64,000 nucleotides of DNA from CAIYRG01 sp963747255. GTDB taxonomy: Bacteria > Pseudomonadota > Alphaproteobacteria > Micropepsales > Micropepsaceae. A program made the position numbers and the translations under genes. Shown in pieces: positions 57,486-64,000 of this stretch (the stretch's first letter is position 1; every line of letters begins with the position of its first letter). The stretch lies in the NCBI GenBank assembly GCA_963747255.1, contig CAVVEG010000012.1:186001-250000 (forward strand), written 5' to 3'. A model generated the notes under the pieces. The model searched no databases. It was not told the origin of the DNA and was given only the letters and a program-made list of their open reading frames with translations.

Positions 57486-60400
57486 TAGGAAACCTCGGCC
57501 GGGCTCGCGCGCCAGATGGAAAGGGGCGCTTCGGGACTAAGCCGTATATGCTGCATTTTCCCATGCCACACAAAGCTTCCGCCCCGCAGCAGGTCTTGCG
57601 CAAGGAGTGCTCCGGAATCAGGCATTCCCCATTCCCAAAGCGGGATTTCAAAATCGGCTTCTTCCGCTCCATGGGGATTCAGGTTGACGGCGATCAGGAT
57701 GCGGTCGGCGCTTCGGCCCGTATGTCTCCCAAAATAAAGAATATTGTCGTTGAAGGCGCTGTAGAACGTCGTTCCCAAATGGGTCTGCAGCGCCGGTTCC
57801 GAACGGCGCAGCCTGTTCAGCCTCGCAATCTCGCGATTGATATTTCCCGGCGCATTCCAGTCCCTGAACTTGATTTCGTACTTCTCTGAGTTCACGATAT
57901 TCTTCCCGGCCCGGAAGTGCTTCGGACTTCGCAGAGCTCAAAGCCGGAATACATGCCCCAGGATCCGGAAAGAGTCGCCGCGAGAGCTGCACGGATGACA
58001 AAGCCCGCCCGGCCCGATTTTTGAAGATAGGGGGGATTGATGTCAGGGGTATTGACAAAGAAATTCGGCCGGAAGAACGACGCAATCGGCGCGGAATTCA
58101 GTTCATTGATATACGCCATCAGTTCCTGTTTGGTATTGCGCCAGGTGAAATAGGTGTAGGACTGGGAAAATCCGAGTTTCGCGAGGTGATACATCACCTT
58201 CGGTCGCGTGAACGCCTCTGACAGGAAAACCACGTCCGGATGCTGTTTTCGGATATCGCGAAGCAACCAGCTCCAGAATGCAAATGGCTTCGTGTGCGGA
58301 TTATCGACACGGAAAAGCTTTACTCCGTGCTCGATCCAGAACAGGACGACGGATCGCAATTCGAGCCAGAGATCGGGTATCGCATCTTTGCCATAGAAAT
58401 CGACATTGACGATGTCCTCATACCGTTTCGGCGGATTTTCGGCATATTTGATCGTGCCGTCCGGACGCCAGTCGAACCAACCCGGATGCTCCTTCAGCCA
58501 CGGGTGATCCGGCGAGCACTGGATGGCAAAATCCAGCGCAATTTCCATTCCTGCATCATGCGCTGCAACGACAAGCCCGCGGAAATCGTCGGTCGTTCCA
58601 AGTTGGGCGTGAATGGCCGTATGGCCTCCCGCTTCTGCCCCGATTGCATAAGTGCTGCCAGGATCGCCTTCACCTGCCGATAAGGCATTGTTCCGGCCCT
58701 TTCTGTTTGTCGTGCCGATCGGGTGGATAGGAGTCAGGTAAAGTACATCAAACCCCAAAGCGGCAACTGCAGGAATTCGGGCGATAACGTCGCGTAGCGT
58801 TCCATGCCTTCCGGGGAAACTCGACTGCGAGCGTGGAAACAGCCCGTACCAGCTTCCGAACTGTGCGATGCGCCGCTCGGAATCGATGCAATACACCGGA
58901 CCGGTCGATTTTCGATTTCGCGGGTCGGCGCGCGACATGGCATCAATCGTTTCCGGTGACAGCAGGACGGCCGCACGTTCCGTATGGTTCGCAGCCGGGA
59001 ATTCCGTGAGAAAATTGTTCAGCATCAAACCGGTCGATTTGTTTGCCCCCTCCGCCCAGGCAGCAATCAGCATGCGCCCTTCTTCGAGATCGAGCGAAAG
59101 ATCCAGATTTGCTCCGCGTTTTTTCGCCAGATCCCGCGCAAATGTTCCATAAACATCCGGCCAGGCTTCGATCATGAATCGATAGCGTCCAATTCGGCTT
59201 AGCGGCAGGCGAGCCTCCCAACGATCGTTTCCAAGAGCGCTCATGGGTATGCGATGCCAATTGCGCTCGTCATCTGCACGGAAGACGAGTTCGGCGGCGA
59301 GTAAGCCGTGGCCGTCGCCCACCAGATCGGCCTCTACGCGGATAATCTCACCCACCGTCGCTTTCGCAGCATATGCGCCGTCATCGACAGCTGGCGTGAT
59401 GTTGCCGATCCAGACGCGGCTTTCCTGCGCAGCCAGGCGCGCAGAACTCGCCGGAGCGCGAGGAGAAACTAAAATTGGCTTCTGCCGGGCAGTGCGATAG
59501 AGGCGTGACTCGCCGGGTGACAGCTTTTGACGATCCCGGGCAAACGGATCTATCGGCTGTAATACTGACCACTCACCCAATGCTGGCGAAAATCGCTCAT
59601 CGAACGTCACATTGATGGTATGATGAGGATTAATCACCGCCAGCAAAGCTGATTGGGAGCAGCTTTCGGCCGCACAATCGGTCCGGAGCAGCATGGTGAC
59701 CGGCTCGCCAGGACCGGTCAGGCTGCGTAGTCCGCTGTGGGTCGGAAGCGTTTCCATGATCTTGTTCATGGCCCGGACGCAGGGAGAAAGTTCGACCTGC
59801 TCCCCATCGCAATATCCGGATTCGAAACCAAAGGGCATCATCACTCCGGCGCCCGTTACCGCCGCGACGGCGAGACGCGCACGGCGCCATTCGCATGATG
59901 CGGGTGGCTCGCAACGGGGGGATTCCACCAGAGCAATAGCCGGAGCAATCGAAGCCGCCATCACATGCTGTTCAATCAGCCATGCGGCGCGACCATTCCA
60001 CCAGGGCAGGCCTGACAGGCTGTAACTGAAGCCCGCCGATTCAAGCCCTGCGATCGCGTCGTGCGGAGCCTGTGATGTATTGGCGATAAAGAGCAGGGGT
60101 GTATTTTGTGAATCCTGGGTGCGGCCGATCAATTCCCGCCATATCGCGCCGCCGAGAACATGCGGTTCCGCAACACAGAATCCGTTTACGCCGATTGCGG
60201 CCAATTCGTTCAGCCGCGCTGCCCACCACGCGATAAAAGGTTCCGGATTGTGCTGCGGCCGGGCAATTGCCCGACCTTCGAGCAGATTGGGAAGCCTCGG
60301 GTCAACATAACTGCCGGTCGCATCCGCGGTCATAAAAAAACATTCCGGATGATCCTTTACCAGCGGATGATCGGCCGGGAGGTCCGTTATATCGACATCC

Positions 60401-60585
60401 AGGAGCAAACCGGTGTTTGCTGCGTCGCAGGCGTTGTGCAGCCCGCGCACGGTTTCGTCAGACGCCCCGGCGTGCATGACGGCGACGTGGCTGAAACCCA
60501 GTTCAGCGCATTGGGCAATTCGATCACCCGTCATTCCATGAATGGACGCATTGCCCGCGTGGCAAATTCGAGGCGCCGTCACCAC
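57485..60585 (-). CDS. glgE: Maltosyltransferase GlgE with extra N-terminal domain, two frameshifts
   Basis: Makes linear alpha-1,4-glucan from maltose-1-phosphate. From about residue 390 it is ordinary GlgE: RVWIGNITPAVDDG, GVKLFRVDNPHTKPF with nucleophile Asp761, and VFLSEAFTRPKVMYHLAKLGF. Residues 1-390 are an additional barrel-like domain in which FCVAEPH (136-142) sits where the catalytic domain has FRVDNPH, so its nucleophile is Ala139. Frames break near 57926 and 57891; removing one base at each joins GFELCE to ALPGREEYRDSEKYEIKFRDWN and yields 1032 residues ending at a TAG. As given, the C-terminal domain (about 135 residues) would be lost. GTG start; an EcfG-like promoter lies upstream. 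Confidence 0.9.
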
Positions 60586-60624
60586 AAATTTTCCCGGAAA
60601 CCCAAAAGGCGATAATCGGACGGA

Positions 60625-60649
60625 AACTCCGCTTGTGGAGAACGGTTCC
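60625..60649 (-). promoter_or_regulatory. EcfG-like promoter for the glgE operon
   Basis: On the minus strand GGAAC (60649-60645) is followed after 17 bases by GTT (60627-60625), that is GGAAC-N16-AGTT, one mismatch from the EcfG consensus. Transcription would start near 60617, about 32 bases before the glgE start. The -35 element begins 8 bases after the udgX stop, so the glucan operon has its own promoter. Confidence 0.5.
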
Positions 60650-60656
60650 GGCTCAT

Positions 60657-61268
60657 CTAGGTCAGCGCTCCGAGATAATGTGCGGAGCGCTGCAAGTCGT
60701 GGACAAATGCATCATACTGTCGATGCCGTTCCTCACGATCGGGAATGCGACGCAGCGAAGACGGATGTGCGGTCACCACCACTCTTGCGCCATCGGGCAG
60801 TTTGATCAGGGTACCCCGAACCTCTTGAATGGCCACTGCTTTTCCGGTCAGACTGCGAGCGGCCGTGGCGCCCAGCGCAACAATCAGTTCGGGCCTGATC
60901 AGACGGCGTTCGATATCGTTCCACCATTTGCAACGCTCGATCTCGTATCTGTCCGGGCGTTTGTGCAAGCGCCGTTTGCCACGAATCTCGAACTTGAAAT
61001 GTTTGACCGCATTGGTGATGAAAATCGACGTGCGATCGAGCCCGGCATCGGCGATTGCACGATTTAGAACCTTACCGGCCGGACCGATAAAAGGGTGCCC
61101 CGCCAAATCTTCATCATTTCCCGGTTGTTCGCCAATCATCATGATTCTTGCCGGCTGCGGTCCCTCCCCCGGGACCGCCTGGGTCGCCTTTTCATACAAA
61201 GGACAGCGCGTACATTGCGCCTCCGCTTTGCGAAGTGCGGCAAGGGTCCGGGGGACAGGATCAGCCAT
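60657..61268 (-). CDS. udgX: UdgX-type uracil-DNA glycosylase
   Basis: A 203-residue uracil-DNA glycosylase. Motif A reads GEQPGNDEDLAGHPFIGPAG and motif B AHPSSLLR-like (AHPSSLRRIP). The R-loop reads GKRRLHKRP with His102, the position that in UdgX attacks the sugar and leaves the protein covalently bound to uracil DNA; known members usually have KRRIH. Iron-sulfur ligands are suggested by Cys19, Cys22 and Cys113. NAVKHFKF is also a family signature. It acts in DNA repair. It lies upstream of the glgE operon on the same strand. Confidence 0.9.
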   Translation of the reverse strand: MADPVPRTLAALRKAEAQCTRCPLYEKATQAVPGEGPQPARIMMIGEQPGNDEDLAGHPFIGPAGKVLNRAIADAGLDRTSIFITNAVKHFKFEIRGKRRLHKRPDRYEIERCKWWNDIERRLIRPELIVALGATAARSLTGKAVAIQEVRGTLIKLPDGARVVVTAHPSSLRRIPDREERHRQYDAFVHDLQRSAHYLGALT

Positions 61269-61527
61269 GAGACGAAATTAGGAAACTCCACATTGCTGGT
61301 TCCCGCAATAGGGGTACCGCACTTTGCCCCTGCATCGCCGCTTACCAGGCTGGCTGGAAAAAAGCCTGTCCCCGCAGGAACAAAATGAACCCGCAGTCAC
61401 TAATCTGGCAGGAGCATTCTTGCGATCGCCAGGCTTGGCAGAATGGCTCCGATTTTCGCAGACGGCAGGCGTTTCGTGGACGATGAACTCGATCGCGAAA
61501 GGCACGCATTAAGGAAGGAAACCACTC

Positions 61528-62055
61528 ATGCCACTACAAACCAGCACGTCCCAGTCACGATCGGGAAGGACGACGAGGGGACGTTCGGCGACCGGAAAAT
61601 CCCGGGAACAGAACGCAATCCGGCTGCTTTCAAACGACCATGACGAAGTTGAAAAACTGTTCAAACAGTTCCAGAAGTTAAAACGCGATGGATCCCGGAA
61701 ACGGGAAATTGTACAGCAGATCTGCACCGCCCTCAAAGTTCACGCGGAGATTGAAGAGGAGATCTTCTATCCGGCGGTCCGGGAAGCACTTGGAAACAAG
61801 GGTGAGGTGATGATGGATGAGGCGGCCATCGAGCACGAATCCATCAAAAGTCTTGTTGAGCAGATCGAAGATGCCGGCAGCGACGACGAGGTGCTGGCCG
61901 CAAAAATGAATGTACTCTGCGAATATGTCATGCACCACGTGAAGGAGGAGGAAAGCAAGATCTTTCCGAAAGCGAAAAAGACGCGTCTGAATATGGACGA
62001 ACTCGCGATCGAATTGTCCGAACGGAAGATGGAGTTGATGGACGAACAGGGATAG
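61528..62055 (+). CDS. Hemerythrin HHE domain protein
   Basis: A 175-residue cytoplasmic protein with a basic, disordered N-terminus (SRSGRTTRGRSATGKSREQ) and one hemerythrin-like four-helix domain from about residue 33. Metal-ligand candidates are visible in order: NDHDEVEKLF, VHAEIEEEIFYPAV, IEHESIKSLV and MHHVKEEESKIFP. It would bind a di-iron centre and sense or store oxygen or NO, or respond to stress. AAGGAAGG lies upstream of the ATG. I found no EcfG site in the 259-base region before it. A strong terminator follows. Confidence 0.92.
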   Translation: MPLQTSTSQSRSGRTTRGRSATGKSREQNAIRLLSNDHDEVEKLFKQFQKLKRDGSRKREIVQQICTALKVHAEIEEEIFYPAVREALGNKGEVMMDEAAIEHESIKSLVEQIEDAGSDDEVLAAKMNVLCEYVMHHVKEEESKIFPKAKKTRLNMDELAIELSERKMELMDEQG

Positions 62056-62081
62056 AGCGTCTTTGCATACCACGCCGGCAG

Positions 62082-62110
62082 AAAAACCGCGGGATTATCC
62101 CGCGGTTTTT
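62082..62110. terminator. Bidirectional rho-independent terminator
   Basis: A perfect 13-bp inverted repeat, AAAAACCGCGGGA (62082-62094) and TCCCGCGGTTTTT (62098-62110), with a 3-base loop. It has T runs on both strands and serves the convergent hemerythrin and DUF1328 genes. Confidence 0.95.
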
Positions 62111-62126
62111 CTTTTTGATCGCCCGG

Positions 62127-62306
62127 TCATCGCCCGGTCATTGACCGGAACACGGTAAACGCAAGTATCAGGAAAATGACGAAAAGCGCCAGGAACAGGA
62201 AGAACAGGAATTTTGCGATTCCGATCGCAGCACCGGCAATCCCGGTAAAGCCCAGGACACCGGCTATGATTCCGATGATCAAAAACACGATAGCCCAATG
62301 GAGCAT
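62127..62306 (-). CDS. DUF1328 (YtjA-like) small membrane protein
   Basis: ATG 62306 gives 59 residues: LHWAIVFLIIGIIAGVLGFTGIAGAAIGIAKFLFFLFLALFVIFLILAFT is two hydrophobic helices with the Gly-rich turn typical of DUF1328. A longer reading from 62357 would start upstream of the promoter found at 62338-62362, so the short form is preferred. Function is unknown; family members are often stress-induced in alphaproteobacteria, which the EcfG promoter here supports. Confidence 0.9.
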   Translation of the reverse strand: MLHWAIVFLIIGIIAGVLGFTGIAGAAIGIAKFLFFLFLALFVIFLILAFTVFRSMTGR

Positions 62307-62337
62307 GAGGGTATCCTCTGATTGGATCGGAAGTGAC

Positions 62338-62362
62338 AACGTGGGCCACAAACCCACGTTCC
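62338..62362 (-). promoter_or_regulatory. EcfG-type general stress promoter for DUF1328 gene
   Basis: Minus strand GGAAC (62362-62358), 16 bases, CGTT (62341-62338): a perfect EcfG site. Transcription would start near 62331, 25 bases before the start codon. The spacer is itself palindromic (AACGTGGG and CCCACGTT arms). Confidence 0.75.
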
Positions 62363-62374
62363 CGTAAGCCGGGC

Positions 62375-62740
62375 TTACCAGTATCGCTCCGCATTGTAGT
62401 AGGAAAATGCTTCCGCCCGGATCGCCGCCTCTCCATCGTCGCTTGTGAGATCTTCCATTCGGTATGCGGGGGCATTCTCGAGAATATCCCTGCTGACGGG
62501 AACCACGTAACCGCCTTTTTCCGCATTGTAGTCAAGAAGCGACCACGGGATCGGGCGGAACTTCTCACCCATGCCCAGAACTCCGCCCGAACCGAGCACC
62601 GCGAACATGATGTTGTTGGAAAGCTTGTCGAGAACGATGTCCTCGACGGTTCCGATCCGGTCACCATCGGTATTGTAAACCGGAGTGCCGCGGACCTTTG
62701 AAACGAGGATCGCGGTCGTGTGTCCACTTGGCGTTGGCAT
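62375..62740 (-). CDS. PRC-barrel domain protein
   Basis: ATG 62740 gives 121 residues. The PRC-barrel is visible as VSKVRGTPVYNTDGDRIGTVEDIVLDKLSNNIMFAVLGSGGVLGMGEKFRPIPWSLLDYN, followed by a short acidic C-terminus. Bacterial members are cytoplasmic or membrane-associated and often stress-induced; their exact role is unknown. GGAG lies 9 bases upstream, and an EcfG-like promoter at 62775-62799 fits this start and not the longer frame from 62779. Confidence 0.9.
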   Translation of the reverse strand: MPTPSGHTTAILVSKVRGTPVYNTDGDRIGTVEDIVLDKLSNNIMFAVLGSGGVLGMGEKFRPIPWSLLDYNAEKGGYVVPVSRDILENAPAYRMEDLTSDDGEAAIRAEAFSYYNAERYW

Positions 62741-62774
62741 GGCTGCAGCTCCGCAGGTTTTCAGTCGCTGCAAC

Positions 62775-62799
62775 AACATGGAATAGCCGCATTTGTTCC
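62775..62799 (-). promoter_or_regulatory. EcfG-like promoter for PRC-barrel gene
   Basis: Minus strand GGAAC (62799-62795), then 17 bases, then GTT (62777-62775), i.e. GGAAC-N16-TGTT with one mismatch to the consensus. Transcription would start about 27 bases before the start codon at 62740. Confidence 0.5.
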
Positions 62800-62917
62800 G
62801 CGAACCTGGAGAGACCGAAGGAGCGGCGCGTTGGGGAACGGCGCATTGGATTGTTTTTTGAGCTCCGGAGAACGATATTGTCGTCGCTCTTTCCGGGCCC
62901 GAGACCGGAATGAGCGG

Positions 62918-63067
62918 ATGAAGATCATGGTAGTAGATGCGATGAACTCCGGTCCGGCAATCGTGCTCATCGTGGAGGACCAGGCCCCCATTGAACTCGA
63001 CCTTCGAATCCTTTTCGAAGAAGCGGGCTGCAGGGTTATGGGCCCGGCGAGCTCACTCCGCAGGTGA
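62918..63067 (+). pseudogene. Response-regulator receiver remnant
   Basis: From ATG 62918 (or 62942) the frame reads MNSGPAIVLIVEDQAPIELDLRILFEEAGCRVMGPASSLRR and stops. This is the first strand, acidic pocket and first helix of a receiver domain like those of single-domain alphaproteobacterial regulators. The phospho-acceptor Asp strand and everything after are missing, and the next 143 bases contain no continuation in any frame that I can recognise. It is probably a deletion remnant; a functional micro-protein is unlikely. Confidence 0.6.
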
Positions 63068-63210
63068 TAAAGGACACATTGACCAGCAGGAGCTTTGCAG
63101 GCGAAACCGTAATCGCCTGGACTCTGCATGTTTGCAGATTCAGGCGTGAATTTTTAAGCAAGCGCTCGGATCGCGAGTTCCCGGCGCTGACAGGGCAATG
63201 ACGGTAGGAC

Positions 63211-64000
63211 ATGGAACGCTTTCTCGCCGATCATGGATTTGGACTTGATTTTCCTGCACCCCCGATCCGGGCCGAAATCAAGCACGAACTAATCCGCAAT
63301 CTGATTGAGCAGATGGGCCGAGATCCGGCTACGGCGTCCCCCCAGGATTGGTTCTACGCTCTGGCATACTTCCTGCGCGGTCGGTTCTCCTCCGCCCGGA
63401 TTCGGACATGGCGCCGCAATTCCCAATATGATGCAAAATGGGTTTACTACCTGTCGCTGGAATTTCTGCCGGGCCGGTTGCTGAAGACCTGCCTGATGTC
63501 GCAGGGCGTTTACGAGGTCTGCCGGCAGGCGCTCGCCGATCTCAATGTGGATCTCGAATCATTGTGGGATTTCGAAATCGAACCGGCACTCGGGAACGGC
63601 GGGTTGGGGCGACTTGGGGCCTGCCTTCTGGAATCCATGGCCACCCTCGGCTACGCAGGTCTTGGATACGGGATTCGTTACGAATACGGCATGTTTCGCC
63701 AGAAAATCGAACACGGTGAACAGATCGAACATCCTGAAAACTGGTTGCGCAGCGTCAACCCCTGGGAGTATGCGCGGCCGAATATCGTTTACCCAATCCA
63801 GTTCAACGGCCGGGTGACGCAGGTCAACAACTGGCGCGGCGAATTGCTTTGCCATTGGTCGGAAACCGATGATGTCATGGCTAGGGCTTACGATTTCCCG
63901 GTGATCGGCCTTGACGGCGAGACGGTCACGTCCATCCGGCTCTGGTCGGCAACCGCAAGCTCCGATTTCAATCTCGCCTATTTCAATCGTGGCAACTACA
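63211..64000 (+). CDS. glgP: Glycogen/maltodextrin phosphorylase, 5' part (runs off window)
   Basis: ATG 63211 opens a frame without stop to the window end, 263 codons. Seen: DWFYALAYFLRGRF, WVYYLSLEFLPGRLLKTCL (family YLSMEFLIGR), EPALGNGGLGRLGACLLESMATLGYAGLGYGIRYEYGMFRQ and ENWLRSVNPWEYARP, all typical of the N-terminal half of alpha-glucan phosphorylases. The pyridoxal-phosphate Lys lies beyond the window. It releases glucose-1-phosphate from glycogen, which Pgm (45198) converts on. The ribosome-binding site is weak (TAGGA just before the ATG). Confidence 0.93.
   Translation, partial: MERFLADHGFGLDFPAPPIRAEIKHELIRNLIEQMGRDPATASPQDWFYALAYFLRGRFSSARIRTWRRNSQYDAKWVYYLSLEFLPGRLLKTCLMSQGVYEVCRQALADLNVDLESLWDFEIEPALGNGGLGRLGACLLESMATLGYAGLGYGIRYEYGMFRQKIEHGEQIEHPENWLRSVNPWEYARPNIVYPIQFNGRVTQVNNWRGELLCHWSETDDVMARAYDFPVIGLDGETVTSIRLWSATASSDFNLAYFNRGNY

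Noticed and set aside
61377..61405. GGAAC upstream of the hemerythrin gene as a possible EcfG promoter
   Set aside because: No CGTT or similar -10 element at 16-17 bases; the distance to the gene is also about 120 bases longer than for the other sites.
1..64000. CRISPR arrays, insertion sequences, prophage, tRNA or rRNA genes
   Set aside because: No regularly spaced repeats, transposase or integrase reading frames, or conserved RNA gene sequences were seen by eye; a tRNA scan could still find one.

Overview
The window looks like an alphaproteobacterial chromosome segment with moderately high GC. The evidence is gene content (TonB-dependent receptor with a PiuC-type hydroxylase, a fused transaldolase/phosphoglucose isomerase, a GlgE glucan pathway, UdgX, DUF1328 and PRC-barrel stress proteins) plus several sites matching the alphaproteobacterial EcfG general-stress promoter (GGAAC-N16-CGTT). 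I cannot name the genus. No rRNA, tRNA, insertion sequence, phage gene or CRISPR array was seen.

Layout. (1) 1-3591, plus strand: the tail of one MFS transporter, a second closely related MFS transporter, glucokinase and a Bug/TctC-type binding protein, tightly coupled. (2) 3592-11395: a sensor kinase/response regulator pair divergent from a TolC-adaptor-RND efflux operon, with two inverted repeats just upstream of the regulator gene. (3) 11456-19084, plus strand: two paralogous YVTN/YncE-type secreted propellers around a diheme cytochrome c, a large TonB-dependent receptor and a PiuC-type Fe(II)/2-oxoglutarate hydroxylase. (4) 19091-34535: a catabolic-looking island with hydantoinase/oxoprolinase A and B subunits, a hydroxyisobutyrate-dehydrogenase-like enzyme, an ABC importer, a broken amidohydrolase, a broken TPR/2OG-oxygenase gene, an Asp/Glu-racemase-family enzyme and two double-VOC proteins on the minus strand, and DUF2848, a cupin and an NMT1-like protein on the plus strand. 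I see no transcription factor in it. (5) 34538-45078, minus strand: tkt, tal-pgi, gnd, zwf, pgl and ergothioneine genes egtB/egtD; pgm is divergent at 45198. (6) 47114-60585, minus strand: glgE, treS-maltokinase, glgB, glgX, malQ and a DUF72 gene in one compact operon. (7) 60657-64000: udgX, a hemerythrin protein, DUF1328, a PRC-barrel protein, a response-regulator remnant and the 5' part of glycogen phosphorylase.

How the genes fit together. Regions 5-7 form a carbon-storage and stress block. Pgm interconverts glucose phosphates; TreS-maltokinase turns trehalose into maltose-1-phosphate; GlgE and GlgB build branched alpha-glucan; GlgX, MalQ and GlgP take it apart. The oxidative and non-oxidative pentose phosphate enzymes and ergothioneine synthesis sit beside it. 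EcfG-type promoters before pgm and DUF1328 (perfect matches) and before glgE and the PRC-barrel gene (one mismatch) suggest joint general-stress control.

A caution on quality: zwf, tkt, glgE, the amidohydrolase and the TPR/2OG gene carry one-base frameshifts, and the apparent EgtB-EgtD fusion is also explained by one extra base. So many lesions in otherwise well-conserved genes suggest either sequence errors or a degraded strain; reads would decide.
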